Both the position numbers and the translations under genes were made by a program. Positions 52,366 through 62,456 of a stretch of DNA of 64,000 nt are shown here, in pieces. The stretch comes from JBDWFY01 sp965275915. Lineage in GTDB: Bacteria > Pseudomonadota > Alphaproteobacteria > Rhizobiales > Stappiaceae. Numbering within the stretch: position 1 is the first letter of the stretch; each line of letters begins with the position of its first letter. Location: positions 1,116,001 to 1,180,000 of the forward strand of contig CBDHYI010000007.1 in assembly GCA_965275915.1 (NCBI GenBank), read 5' to 3'. The notes beneath the pieces were generated by a model, which saw only the letters and a list, made by a program, of their open reading frames with translations, did no database searches and was not told where the DNA came from.

Positions 52366-53259
52366 ATGGACATCAAGGATCTTGTATTATTGAAGGCGCT
52401 TGCCGAGCATCGGCATTTTGCCCGCGCGGCGGAGGCCTGCAATATCTCCCAGCCTGCCTTTTCAGCCCGCATTCGAAAACTTGAAAACGATCTTGAAACA
52501 CCGATCGTGATCCGGGGCCGCCGTTTTGCCGGCTTTACTGAAGACGGTGAACGGGTTCTTGCCTGGGCGCGCAAAATACAGGCTGACTTTGAAGGACTGA
52601 AGCAGGACCTTGCGGAAGCCCACAATGCCTTAAGCGGTCATCTGTGCATCGGTGTCATCCCCTCCGCAACGCCTGCTGCCAGCGACATTATCCACGCCCT
52701 GTACAGCCAGTTCCCGCTCATCTCGATCGAAATCAGATCGATGTCGTCGCGGGAAATACAAACGGGGCTGAATGATTTCACGCTGCAGGCCGGGCTGACC
52801 TATATCGCAAATGAGCCGCTGCACCATGCCCGTATGCTTCCCCTCTACCGGGAAACCTATCGGCTCGTCGGCACACCGGAGATCCTGAAACAATTGCCGG
52901 AACGGCCAAGCTGGAAAGATGCCGCTGGCTTGCCGCTTTGTCTGTTAACGGAAGATATGCAAAATCGGCGCATCCTGAACAATGCTTTTGACAGCGCCGG
53001 TGTCAGGCCAAGGCCGGCAATTGTTTCCAACTCGATCGTCAACCTTCTGAGCCATGCCCGCCACGGCGGATTCGCGTCAATATTGCCTGAACAACAAATC
53101 AACATGATCGACTGCACCGGCCTGAAAACAGTCCCTCTGCGCGATCCGGAAGTCTCGCAGGTGATCGGTCTTGCGATCCCCGATCGCGAACCCGTCCTGC
53201 CGGTAACAGGGGCGCTGTGGTCCATCGCGGAGCGACATGCTCTGCCGCTTGATAAGTAA
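52366..53259 (+). CDS. LysR-family regulator next to formate dehydrogenase
   Basis: Protein of 297 aa. Winged helix-turn-helix (LVLLKALAEHRHFARAAEAC, NISQPAFSARIRKLENDLET) and a LysR substrate-binding domain with GHLCIGVIPSATPAASDIIH. It lies 98 bp upstream of, and on the same strand as, the formate dehydrogenase genes, like the FdsR-type regulators of soluble formate dehydrogenases. Ligand is not evident. Confidence 0.92.
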   Translation: MDIKDLVLLKALAEHRHFARAAEACNISQPAFSARIRKLENDLETPIVIRGRRFAGFTEDGERVLAWARKIQADFEGLKQDLAEAHNALSGHLCIGVIPSATPAASDIIHALYSQFPLISIEIRSMSSREIQTGLNDFTLQAGLTYIANEPLHHARMLPLYRETYRLVGTPEILKQLPERPSWKDAAGLPLCLLTEDMQNRRILNNAFDSAGVRPRPAIVSNSIVNLLSHARHGGFASILPEQQINMIDCTGLKTVPLRDPEVSQVIGLAIPDREPVLPVTGALWSIAERHALPLDK

Positions 53260-53357
53260 AACAGATGACATGATCGGCATATGCGATTTGCCTAAAGTGT
53301 CGCAAACTGTTTGAAATCCTTCTAATAAATTTTACCGGCATGGAAACGGGAGAGACC

Positions 53358-55031
53358 ATGCGAAAAACAACCGCAATGAAAAAACGGCAAGGCCCGAAAG
53401 GCCGTGGGCTTGACGATCAGGCTCTGTCCGAAGTTCAGTCACTGCTGGGAAAAGAACCCAGAAGCCGGGATCTCTTGATCGAGCATCTTCATAAAATCCA
53501 GGACAATTTCGGATGCCTGGAAGCCCGCCACCTTCGGGCGCTTGCCGAAGAGATGCGGCTGTCTCAGGCCGAAATATATGAGGTTGCCAGCTTCTATCAT
53601 CATTTCGATATTGTTCGGGAAGGCCAACCCAAACCCGCCATTCACACAATCAGGGTATGCGACAGCCTTTCCTGCGCCCAGAAGGGCGCAGAGGCGCTTA
53701 TTTCCCGATTGGAACAGACGGTTGATGCGGGAACCGTGCGGATTGTCAGAGCGCCTTGTATGGGCCGTTGCGCAACCGCTCCGGTTGCCCATGTGGGGCG
53801 CAATGCGATCGATCACGCGACCGACAAGATCGTGTGGCAGGCACTTGACGCAAAACAGTTTGCTCCCGAAATTCCGGCCTATAAAACCTTTGCGCAGTAC
53901 AAGGCGGAAGACGGCTATGCACAGCTGTCCAAAGTCCTGTCCGGTGAAATCAGCGCTGATGATTTGATCGGGACACTGTCCGAGGCAGGCCTGCGCGGAT
54001 TGGGCGGCGCCGGCTTCCCGGCCGGAACCAAGTGGAAAATTGTCCGCGAACAGCCCGCTCCGCGCCTGATGACGATCAATGGTGATGAAGGCGAACCGGG
54101 CACCTTCAAGGACCGCTATTATCTTGAAAGCGACCCGCACCGCATGTTCGAGGGCGCTCTGATGGCTGCCCATGTGGTGGGAGCGGCAAAAATCTATCTC
54201 TATATGCGGGACGAATACCCGGCTGTTCTGGAAATCCTGAGAACGGAAATCACCGCCCTGCGGGACGCCGGCCTGCTTGACGCTACGGATATTGAGCTGC
54301 GCCGCGGCGCCGGAGCTTATATTTGCGGCGAAGAAAGCGCCATGATCGAGTCAATCGAAGGCAAACGCGGCCTCCCGCGCCATCGCCCGCCCTATATCGC
54401 GCAGGTCGGCTTGTTCGGACGGCCGACTCTCAACCACAATGTTGAAACGCTATGGTGGTTGCCCGACATTGCCGAAAAAGGCGCCGACTGGTTTGCCGGC
54501 CAGGGACGTGGCGAGCACAAAGGCGTCCGCTCCTATTCGGTGTCAGGCCATGTCAAAAACCCCGGGGTCAGGCTGGCCCCTGCCGGCACGACGGTGCGGC
54601 AGTTGATCGAAGACTATTGCGGCGGCATGGCAGACGGCCATCAGTTCAAGGCCTACCTGCCCGGCGGCGCCTCCGGCGGTATTCTGCCCGCTTCGCTGGG
54701 CGACGAACCGCTCGATTTCGGCAAACTCGAAAAGCACGGCGCATTTGTCGGCAGTCACGCTGTGATTATCCTGTCGGACAAGGACGACCTCAAGGCCGCA
54801 GCGCTCAATCTGATGCGCTTTTTCGAGCATGAAAGCTGCGGTCAATGCACACCCTGTCGCGGGGGAACGGAGAAAATGGTCAAGCTGCTTGAGGCTGACA
54901 ATTGGGACGAAACCTTGATCGGCGACCTGGAACAGGTCATGCGTGACGCATCGATCTGCGGCCTTGGTCAGGCCGCGGCCAACCCGGTTCGGTCACTCCT
55001 GACGTTTTTCGGCGATGAGGTGACAAAATGA
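53358..55031 (+). CDS. Formate dehydrogenase beta subunit with fused NuoE-like gamma domain
   Basis: Protein of 557 aa. Residues ~20-170 are NuoE/FdsG-like with four [2Fe-2S] Cys in CDSLSC and CMGRC. The rest is NuoF/FdsB-like: GLRGLGGAGFPAGTKWKIV (NADH), NGDEGEPGTFKDRYYL (FMN) and the [4Fe-4S] ligands ESCGQCTPCRGG with a later Cys in SICGLGQ. It passes electrons from the alpha subunit to NAD+. GGGAGAG precedes the ATG at 53358. Separate fdsG is absent because it is fused. Confidence 0.93.
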   Translation: MRKTTAMKKRQGPKGRGLDDQALSEVQSLLGKEPRSRDLLIEHLHKIQDNFGCLEARHLRALAEEMRLSQAEIYEVASFYHHFDIVREGQPKPAIHTIRVCDSLSCAQKGAEALISRLEQTVDAGTVRIVRAPCMGRCATAPVAHVGRNAIDHATDKIVWQALDAKQFAPEIPAYKTFAQYKAEDGYAQLSKVLSGEISADDLIGTLSEAGLRGLGGAGFPAGTKWKIVREQPAPRLMTINGDEGEPGTFKDRYYLESDPHRMFEGALMAAHVVGAAKIYLYMRDEYPAVLEILRTEITALRDAGLLDATDIELRRGAGAYICGEESAMIESIEGKRGLPRHRPPYIAQVGLFGRPTLNHNVETLWWLPDIAEKGADWFAGQGRGEHKGVRSYSVSGHVKNPGVRLAPAGTTVRQLIEDYCGGMADGHQFKAYLPGGASGGILPASLGDEPLDFGKLEKHGAFVGSHAVIILSDKDDLKAAALNLMRFFEHESCGQCTPCRGGTEKMVKLLEADNWDETLIGDLEQVMRDASICGLGQAAANPVRSLLTFFGDEVTK

Positions 55032-57799
55032 CCGACGCAGCCATCGCCTTTACGCTGGACGGCAAAACCGTTGACGCCCTGCCCGGTGAAAGCATCTGGC
55101 AGGCAGCAAAGCGGGCCGGCACCACCCTTCCCCATCTCTGTCACAGGGATGAGACCGGCTATCGATCCGACGGCAACTGTCGCGCCTGCATGGTTGAAAT
55201 CGAAGGCGAGCGCGTCCTGACCGCCTCGTGCGTTCGCGCACCGAGCGACGGCATGGTTGTGAAAACAACCACCGAGCGGGCCGTAAAGGCGCGCGAAATG
55301 GTCTTTGAGCTCTTGGCATCCGATCAACCGGCGAGAGAACAGGGGCCGGACCCGGACAGCGATTTCTGGAACTGGGCCGACCGTGTCGGCGTATCGGAAA
55401 GCCGCTTTGAAGCCAGGAAGGCTCCGGCGCAGGACATCTCCCATCCCGCTATCGCCGTCAATCTTGAAGCCTGCATTGCCTGCAACCTGTGCGAACGGGC
55501 CTGCCGGGAGGTTCAGGTCAACGACGTGATAGGCATGGGCTCCCGCGGGTCTCACGCCATGCCCGTCTTCGATCTTGCCGATCCGATGGGGTTGTCAACC
55601 TGCGTTGCCTGCGGCGAGTGTGTTCAGGCCTGTCCGACCGGGGCGCTGTTCGAAAAAAGCCTGATGGACAAAGAGGCCAAAAAGAGAACGGTCTGGGCCG
55701 ATGACGTCATAGAAAGTGTCTGCCCGTTCTGCGGCGTGGGCTGCAAGACTTCGGTCGCAGTCAAAGATGGTAAGATTGTCAAGATCGACGGCGCCGGCGG
55801 CGTTGCAAACGAAAACCGTCTGTGCGTCAAAGGCCGCTTCGGGTACGATTATATCGATCACCCGCACCGGCTGACGAAACCGCTGATCCGGCGGGACGAT
55901 GCGCCCAAACAGGGTGATATCTCCATGGACCCGGCGGATCCGCTGACTCATTTCCGTGAAGCCACCTGGGAAGAAGCCCTGACTGTCGCCGCAAACGGCC
56001 TGAAACAGATCCGCAACAACCGCGGCGGACAGGCTCTGGCCGGGTTCGGATCGGCAAAGGGATCGAACGAGGAAGCCTATCTGTTCCAGAAACTGATCCG
56101 CCAGGGGTTTGGAACCAACAATGTCGACCACTGCACGCGCCTTTGCCATGCCTCATCCGTTGCAGCCCTGATTGAGGGCATCGGATCGGGTGCCGTGACA
56201 GCCCCCTTCAATGCCGCCGATGAAAGCGACTGCATCATTATCATCGGTGCAAGGCCCGCGCAGAACCATCCGGTCGCCGCAACGTACCTGAAACAGGCCA
56301 AAAAGAACGGTGCGAAACTGATCATTATGGATCCGCGTGGACAGGATCTGATGCGGCATGCGGATTACGGCCTGAAATTCAATCCCGGCACCGATGTGGC
56401 GATGCTGAACGCGATCCTGAACGTGATTGTCAGCGAAGGCCTCTATGACAGTCAGTATATCGCCGCTCATGTCGATGGTTTTGCGGCCCTGAAGGAGAAA
56501 ATCAAGGATTTCACTCCCGAAGAGATGGCCCCGATTTGCGGCATTGACGCGGAGACGCTGCGCGACGTCGCCCGGCTCTACGCCACAAGCGGCAAGTCGA
56601 TTATTTTCTGGGGCATGGGCGTCTCCCAGCATATCCACGGCACCGACAATGTGCGCTGCCTGATCGCCATGGCCCTGACCACAGGCCATGTCGGACGTCC
56701 GGGTACCGGCCTCCATCCTCTGCGCGGTCAGAACAACGTTCAGGGCGCGTCCGATGCGGGCCTGATCCCGATGTTTTACCCGGACTATCGATCCGTCGCC
56801 AACACGGATGTTCGGGCCGGTTACGAAGACGCATGGGGCAGGACGCTTGATCCGCAACGCGGACTGACGGTTGTTGAAATCATGGATGCAATCCATGAGG
56901 GTGAAATCAGCGGCATGTATATTATGGGCGAAAATCCGGCCATGTCCGATCCTGACCAGACCCATGCGCGCGCCGCTCTTGCCAAACTCGACCATCTTGT
57001 CGTGCAGGACATTTTCCTGACCGAAACAGCCTGGCATGCCGACGTGATCCTTCCGGCGTCCGCCCATGCGGAAAAATTGGGCACCTACACCAATACCAAC
57101 CGTCAGGTTCAGATCGGACGGCCTGTGGTACCGCTGCCCGGAGAAGCGCGGCAGGACTGGGAACTCATTGCCGATCTCGCCAACCGCATCGGTCTCAAGT
57201 GGGCTTATCAGGGTATTCCGGATGTCTACGAGGAAATGCGCGGCCATATGGACTCGCTGAAGCACATTCCCTGGGCACGGCTCGAGCGCGAGGGGTCCGT
57301 TACCTATCCTGCGGACGATGAAGAGACTCCGGGCAACGAAATCCTGTTCGGAAACAGCTTTCCGACCGAAACCGGCCGCGGCAGGATCGTCCCTGTCGAC
57401 ATCGTTTCACCGGCGGAAATGCCGGACGACGACTATCCGATGGTGCTAACGACCGGACGCCTGCTCGAGCACTGGCATACCGGCGCCATGACGCGCCGGG
57501 CGAGCGTTCTGGATGCTCTGGAACCGGAACCCGTGGCCTCGCTGAACTTACGCGAAATGCGACGGTTTGGACTTCACGCAGGCGATTCCGTCCGTTTGGA
57601 AACCCGGCGTGGGTCGATTGTTCTGACGGTGCGCGTCGACCGCGGTGTCGCGGACGGCATGGTGTTCGTCCCGTTCTGCTTCTGGGAAGCACCGGCCAAT
57701 GTCCTCACCAATCCGCAGCTTGATCCGTTCGGGAAGATCCCCGAGTTCAAATACTGCGCGGCTCGGGTGGAACGCGTTGAGGCGGAAGCGGCGGAATAG
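55028..57799 (+). CDS. Formate dehydrogenase alpha subunit (Mo-bis-MGD, Cys-type)
   Basis: Protein of 923 aa. N-terminal [2Fe-2S] (CHRDETGYRSDGNCRACMVE), two [4Fe-4S] ferredoxin sites (CIACNLCERACREVQ and CVACGECVQACPTGALF), the molybdopterin-domain cluster CPFCGVGCKTS, and the active-site Cys in DHCTRLCHASSVAAL (Cys where some homologues have selenocysteine). The C-terminal molydop-binding domain starts about MVLTTGRLLEHWHTGAMTRR. Overlaps the beta gene (ATGA). Oxidises formate to CO2 with NAD+. No fdhD or fdsD is in the window. Confidence 0.95.
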   Translation: MTDAAIAFTLDGKTVDALPGESIWQAAKRAGTTLPHLCHRDETGYRSDGNCRACMVEIEGERVLTASCVRAPSDGMVVKTTTERAVKAREMVFELLASDQPAREQGPDPDSDFWNWADRVGVSESRFEARKAPAQDISHPAIAVNLEACIACNLCERACREVQVNDVIGMGSRGSHAMPVFDLADPMGLSTCVACGECVQACPTGALFEKSLMDKEAKKRTVWADDVIESVCPFCGVGCKTSVAVKDGKIVKIDGAGGVANENRLCVKGRFGYDYIDHPHRLTKPLIRRDDAPKQGDISMDPADPLTHFREATWEEALTVAANGLKQIRNNRGGQALAGFGSAKGSNEEAYLFQKLIRQGFGTNNVDHCTRLCHASSVAALIEGIGSGAVTAPFNAADESDCIIIIGARPAQNHPVAATYLKQAKKNGAKLIIMDPRGQDLMRHADYGLKFNPGTDVAMLNAILNVIVSEGLYDSQYIAAHVDGFAALKEKIKDFTPEEMAPICGIDAETLRDVARLYATSGKSIIFWGMGVSQHIHGTDNVRCLIAMALTTGHVGRPGTGLHPLRGQNNVQGASDAGLIPMFYPDYRSVANTDVRAGYEDAWGRTLDPQRGLTVVEIMDAIHEGEISGMYIMGENPAMSDPDQTHARAALAKLDHLVVQDIFLTETAWHADVILPASAHAEKLGTYTNTNRQVQIGRPVVPLPGEARQDWELIADLANRIGLKWAYQGIPDVYEEMRGHMDSLKHIPWARLEREGSVTYPADDEETPGNEILFGNSFPTETGRGRIVPVDIVSPAEMPDDDYPMVLTTGRLLEHWHTGAMTRRASVLDALEPEPVASLNLREMRRFGLHAGDSVRLETRRGSIVLTVRVDRGVADGMVFVPFCFWEAPANVLTNPQLDPFGKIPEFKYCAARVERVEAEAAE

Positions 57800-57841
57800 G
57801 GTTTCCGCCGCCGGATCGGCCTCATCCCGTTCAGAAAATTG

Positions 57842-57879
57842 AAAACCCTCGCGAAGCAACGTGGCTTCGCGAGGGTTTT
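57842..57879. terminator. Bidirectional intrinsic terminator
   Basis: Stem AAAACCCTCGCGAAG / CTTCGCGAGGGTTTT, 8-nt loop, T runs on both strands. It ends the formate dehydrogenase operon and the convergent gene at 57906. Confidence 0.95.
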
Positions 57880-57905
57880 GTTTCATTTATCGAGACCCGT
57901 TCAGC

Positions 57906-60062
57906 CTACTGGTTCGCAACAACCTGGGCATTCAGCAGCGTGGGAATAATCTGCGGTGTCGCGATGCTTCCCATGATTTGCGCAACGGGCACCGGGTTTG
58001 CGGGTTTCAGGCTGACGGTCAGATTGTCCGGATTGATCAGGAAGGTTTCGGCGGCGGCCACCACCATATTGGCAAAGTCCTGATTGCCCAGCGCATTAAT
58101 CTGCGCGCTAAGCTGCGCGATCAGGACCTTGATGAAGTCCGCTTCGCCAACACCCGCATCCGCAGCGCCCTTGGCAATGGCCGCATTGACAACACCGGCA
58201 TCCTTGAAGCTGATCTGGGCACTGTTGAACGACATGGTGACAAGAGCCAGTTGCGCCTGATTTTCCGGATCTTCAAACAGAGCCCTCGGAACACCGCTTA
58301 AGCGGGCAGTTGCCTCGATCGTGCCCAACTGTTCGAGTTCGAACACAAGATTTTCCAGCACCAGCTCCTGCGTGGCCTCGTCCCAATAAAGTTTAATGTC
58401 CTCAGAAACAACAACTTCTTTCAATCCCATTTGGTTGAGCAATGCAATAGCCTCAGGATTACTGGTAGACGTTAGAGGCATAGTCATATTTTTGGCCACA
58501 AGCGAAAACTGAGTAGGTATAGGTGGCACCTTAGACAACATTGACAGGCTTGCGGATTCAATTGAAGTTGGTGCGATTCCAGGAATATCTGTTCGGAAAT
58601 TCTCGATTGAATAATACAAAGATCGTGGAGCAAAAGCCCTAAATACAGCTAAAACATCTTCGTCGGGATCAACCTGTCCGAGAATATAAGGCTTCATGGC
58701 ATTAAACGGCGCAAACTCGATATTTTGAAACGACAACTTTCCAATTTGGGCGCTGCCACCTAGCGGAAGTAGATTGGGTACATCTAGCCCCTCGATGGCA
58801 AATTCCCCCAATCCATCGGAATTCAGTTCATTGAGACGAATTTCACCAAGCTTAAACGCGACCTTTTTCGCAACAGGGTTCGTAGTGTCTTCGGGCACCG
58901 CAATGTCCATGCCCGACACTTTCATGCTTTCTATGCCGAAGGCTCTGTAGAGATCGAAGACCATGATGAAAAGCTGCTTTTCGTCAACCTCTTCGCCTGC
59001 CAGTGCCTTATCAAGAAATCCGAGAATGTCGACATCCGGCTTCAACGCCGTCAACTTGCCGAACGTCATTTCGTCGATGTTGAAACTCATCAGCGCATCT
59101 TTGACCACATAGTCCTGAACATGCGCGCTTTCCAGCAGAACCTCTGGTTCACTAGGCACCGGCGACTGCGGATCGAAGAACCTGACCAGCGCGCCGATGT
59201 CGTAACCTTTGTAAACGGTCTTCCCAACCGACGTTTCCTGCATGTAACGACTGTCGGTACCGCCATCGTTGAACCTGATGGTCTGCTTCACAGAGTCGGT
59301 GCTGTATTCACCGATAATGCCGTCCTTGAAATCGCTGACGCGCAAATTGGTGACTTCCATCGTGCCGGATGCAGCTTCGTCACCTGTCCCGGAGCCAATC
59401 GGAAATTCAAAGTCGGCGGTCATCTTGTCGATTTTGCTCAGGTCGTACCCGTTCTTCACAAGCTCTCTGAAAAGCGGCAACCAGCGGCTCGCCTGATGCT
59501 TGGGATCTTCGGCCACCGGTCCGGGAATGACAAATTGCGCGTTTTCGGTAACGGCCCCGACAATCGTGCTTGAGATCCGGCCCTTGCCTTCCCCTTCGAC
59601 GGAGAAATCGGCATCCAGCTTTGAATCGTCAGAAAGCACGAAGCGCTTGATGCTGATCTCGTTTCCCTGGGTGCTTAATCCGTCAAAAGTGACCTCGCCA
59701 CTGGTCAGGGTGGTTTCGTAAGTGATCTTCGTTTCGTTTCCTGCGCTGCCCTCACCTGCTCCATTCTGATTGAGTGCGAATTCGCCAGACAGCCGCATGG
59801 AAAAATCCGGAACCGTCAAACGGTCGGCGCCATCGTCATATTGCAGGGGTCCATTTTCGACTTCAAAGCCGACCGTCTCAAAGCTCTTGACCCACTCTTC
59901 GTAGATTTTGACCGCATCGCCCTGAGCCAATGCGGACCCTGTCATGCATAGGAGGGAACCGGCGGCAAAAAGGCTCAATCGGAAAGCGGTTCGATTTTGG
60001 GTGGCAGACGGTCGTTCTGACGACGGGGACACGGAACGGCGGCAATGAGAAGTTTCAAACAT
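57906..60062 (-). CDS. Large exported protein of unknown function
   Basis: Protein of 718 aa (a longer start at 60107 is possible). An N-terminal signal peptide ends near GSALAQ (LFAAGSLLCMTGSALAQG). The mature part is acidic and beta-rich with repeating modules of the kind GxFAIEGLDVPNL/SMKVSGMDIAVPED/LTVPDFSMRL, suggesting several lipid- or membrane-facing AsmA/DUF-like strands, but I recognise no family. The middle (about 58400-58900) is AT-richer than the ends. Convergent with formate dehydrogenase; no operon partner. Confidence 0.8.
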   Translation of the reverse strand: MFETSHCRRSVSPSSERPSATQNRTAFRLSLFAAGSLLCMTGSALAQGDAVKIYEEWVKSFETVGFEVENGPLQYDDGADRLTVPDFSMRLSGEFALNQNGAGEGSAGNETKITYETTLTSGEVTFDGLSTQGNEISIKRFVLSDDSKLDADFSVEGEGKGRISSTIVGAVTENAQFVIPGPVAEDPKHQASRWLPLFRELVKNGYDLSKIDKMTADFEFPIGSGTGDEAASGTMEVTNLRVSDFKDGIIGEYSTDSVKQTIRFNDGGTDSRYMQETSVGKTVYKGYDIGALVRFFDPQSPVPSEPEVLLESAHVQDYVVKDALMSFNIDEMTFGKLTALKPDVDILGFLDKALAGEEVDEKQLFIMVFDLYRAFGIESMKVSGMDIAVPEDTTNPVAKKVAFKLGEIRLNELNSDGLGEFAIEGLDVPNLLPLGGSAQIGKLSFQNIEFAPFNAMKPYILGQVDPDEDVLAVFRAFAPRSLYYSIENFRTDIPGIAPTSIESASLSMLSKVPPIPTQFSLVAKNMTMPLTSTSNPEAIALLNQMGLKEVVVSEDIKLYWDEATQELVLENLVFELEQLGTIEATARLSGVPRALFEDPENQAQLALVTMSFNSAQISFKDAGVVNAAIAKGAADAGVGEADFIKVLIAQLSAQINALGNQDFANMVVAAAETFLINPDNLTVSLKPANPVPVAQIMGSIATPQIIPTLLNAQVVANQ

Positions 60063-60276
60063 TGAAATTAAATCCCTGCACTGGATGATTTTCTGATGTC
60101 GCCGCAAAACTGCCGGCCGGTTTGCACTATGGGTTTTTCGTGGCTGGATCGTGGCGGACTTGAGCAGATACGGCTGGTTTTATAGTGGGTGGCGGGGGTT
60201 CTGACCATCAAAACCGATGATCGACGCGTCCTTTACTACCGGAGCGGGTTTTCCGAAAAATCTCTCCTGACCTACT

Positions 60277-61395
60277 CTATGATATCGCCTGCCATTCTTC
60301 AATAACGCTAGGATCTGTTTCACACCGTTCATATCGCCGCTTGAGGGAACCTGCATGTTTCCCGTCTGCAATCTCTCTGAGAGCCCAGACCGCTGCACCT
60401 CTGACAAGCGGAGACTGGTCTGCGAGATGGATCTCAACAAGGTGCAAAAGGGACGCCAGGCCGGAATTTCCCGCAGCGATGAGGACGTTGCGCATGAACC
60501 GGTCCCGGCCGATCCTTTTGATCGGAGATCCGGCAAACAGGCGCCGAAACCCGGCATCGTCCAGCTCAAGCAGTTCGGCAATATCCGGATCGGTCAGATC
60601 GGCGCGGGCTCTGAGCTTCGTCTCCCGGGCAACGGCTGCGAACTTGTTCCAGGGGCAGACTGCCAGGCAGTCGTCACAGCCATAAATGCGATTGCCTATC
60701 GGCTTTCGAAACTCGGTCGGTATGGGACCGGCATGCTCGATGGTCAGATAGGAAATACACCGCCGACCATCCAGCTGATAGGGCGCCGGAAAGGCATCCG
60801 TCGGACAGATGTCGAGACAGGCCCGGCAGCTCCCGCAGTGATCGTCTTCCGGATCATCGGCGTCCAGCTCCAGCGACGTGAAGATGACACCGAGAAAAAA
60901 CCACGACCCGAATTCGCGCGAGACGAGATTGGTGTGTTTGCCCTGCCATCCCAGTCCCGCCGCTTCGGCCAGCGGTTTTTCCATAACCGGGGCGGTATCG
61001 ACAAACACCTTGACGTCGCCGCCCGCCTTGGAAACAAGCAGTCCCGCCAGCTCCTTCAGGCGGCCCTTGATGATATCGTGATAGTCCCTGTGGCGGGCAT
61101 AAACCGAAATCCCGCCCTTTTCAGGCTGCTCAAGATGTGACAGAGGGTCTGTTTCAGGGCCGTAATTCATTCCCAGAACAATAATCGACCTGACGTCCGG
61201 CCAGAGTTTTCTGGGATCCGATCGTTGATCCGACCGATCGGTCAGCCAGTCCATCGTGCCGTGATAACACCGGTCCAGGAACTGGCGCAGGCGCGCAGGC
61301 GCGGCTGGAATGGCATCCGCCGACGTGACCCGCATTCCATCAAAACCAAGCTTTTCAGCCCGCTTCGCCAGAAGTGCCTTCAGTGCGGTATCCAT
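60277..61395 (-). CDS. queG: Epoxyqueuosine reductase
   Basis: Protein of 372 aa. Cobalamin-binding N-terminal domain (RSIIVLGMNYGPETDPLSHL; YARHRDYHDIIKGRLKEL), two ferredoxin-type sites CGSCRACLDICPTDAFPAP and CDDCLAVCPWNKFA, and a C-terminal HEAT-like stretch (RNVLIAAGNSGLASLL). It reduces epoxyqueuosine to queuosine in tRNA. The 60063-60276 gap has no gene I can support. Followed, in direction of transcription after the GST-like gene, at 74 bp. Confidence 0.96.
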   Translation of the reverse strand: MDTALKALLAKRAEKLGFDGMRVTSADAIPAAPARLRQFLDRCYHGTMDWLTDRSDQRSDPRKLWPDVRSIIVLGMNYGPETDPLSHLEQPEKGGISVYARHRDYHDIIKGRLKELAGLLVSKAGGDVKVFVDTAPVMEKPLAEAAGLGWQGKHTNLVSREFGSWFFLGVIFTSLELDADDPEDDHCGSCRACLDICPTDAFPAPYQLDGRRCISYLTIEHAGPIPTEFRKPIGNRIYGCDDCLAVCPWNKFAAVARETKLRARADLTDPDIAELLELDDAGFRRLFAGSPIKRIGRDRFMRNVLIAAGNSGLASLLHLVEIHLADQSPLVRGAAVWALREIADGKHAGSLKRRYERCETDPSVIEEWQAIS

Positions 61396-61468
61396 CTCGG
61401 TTTTTCGCCTTCGTTCGCCGACAGAGTCCTGTCGTTGAGGGCATTATAGAGCGTATCCTGTTTATGCG

Positions 61469-62161
61469 TCAGAAATCCAGGTCAGCATAGGTGCTGGAGG
61501 CGGGCATACCAAGCACGCGCTCTGTCAGAAGCGCCCGGAACGAAGGGCGGGATTTGATCCGCGCGTACCAGGCCTTGGCATGGGCATCTTCCTGCCAGGG
61601 CACTTCCCCAAGATAATCTGCACAGGACAGTTGAGCCGCTGCCGCAAAATCACCAAAGCTCTGGGTCGTGCCCGCCAGCCAGTTCCGGTTTCCCGCCAGA
61701 TAGCCGATATAGCGCAAATGGTGTTTGATGTTGGCTCTTGCGGCGCGCAGGGCGCCGGAGTCCGGAGCGCCGCCTCCGGCCTCGCGCGGCATCAATTGCT
61801 TATATATCTTTTCCCGCACCAGATAGCCGCCCACTTCGGCATCGAATTTCCCTAAAAACCAATCCACCAGCCGGCGCATTTCGGCCCGTGTCTCCGGATT
61901 GTCCGGCATCAATCGCTTGTCGGGAACCGAAAACCCCCGGGTCTCGTCAACATATTCCATGATCACCGACGCACCACATATGGGCGGACCGTCATTTTCG
62001 ACCGCGACGGGAACATATCCTGCCGGGTTCAGCATCAGGAACTCCGGCCGCCTTTCCCAGGGCCGCTCCTCTACCAGCTCAAAGTTCACGCCATATTCGG
62101 CAAGGATAAGCCGCACAAAGCGGGACGCCGGCGAAAACGGATGATGGTAAAGCGTTATCAT
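61469..62161 (-). CDS. Glutathione S-transferase family protein
   Basis: Protein of 230 aa. N-terminal thioredoxin-fold domain (ITLYHHPFSPASRFVRLILA; VPVAVENDGPPICGASVIME) with a Ser in the SPASR position usually holding the glutathione-activating residue, and an all-helical C-terminal domain (NWLAGTTQSFGDFAAAAQLS, CADYLGEVPWQEDAHAKAWY). Function is not specific. Upstream of queG in one probable operon, as in several alphaproteobacteria. Confidence 0.92.
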   Translation of the reverse strand: MITLYHHPFSPASRFVRLILAEYGVNFELVEERPWERRPEFLMLNPAGYVPVAVENDGPPICGASVIMEYVDETRGFSVPDKRLMPDNPETRAEMRRLVDWFLGKFDAEVGGYLVREKIYKQLMPREAGGGAPDSGALRAARANIKHHLRYIGYLAGNRNWLAGTTQSFGDFAAAAQLSCADYLGEVPWQEDAHAKAWYARIKSRPSFRALLTERVLGMPASSTYADLDF

Positions 62162-62456
62162 GATTGCCTGTTATTCGTATTTGCCCGATAAACCGTATAC
62201 CAGAAAGATGACTGGTTGACCTCCTCAGCCGGGCTCCCAATCCAATCTGATTTGCTCTAACTGAAACCGCGTTAATAAATATTAGCGGAATGACAAGAAA
62301 ATTGATGCAGACAGGATAAATCCGATTTGCAGCAAGTTCAGGACCCATTCCGAAAAAACAGGTGCCCACCGGTCTTCCGCGTCCTCATAAAGCGCCGAGA
62401 CTGCCCAAACAACCCCGGTTGCCGATCCCTGGCATCCTCCATGCAGGACCTCTCAT

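Noticed and set aside
55028..57799. Selenocysteine in the formate dehydrogenase
   Set aside because: The active-site position encodes Cys (RLCHASS); there is no in-frame TGA.
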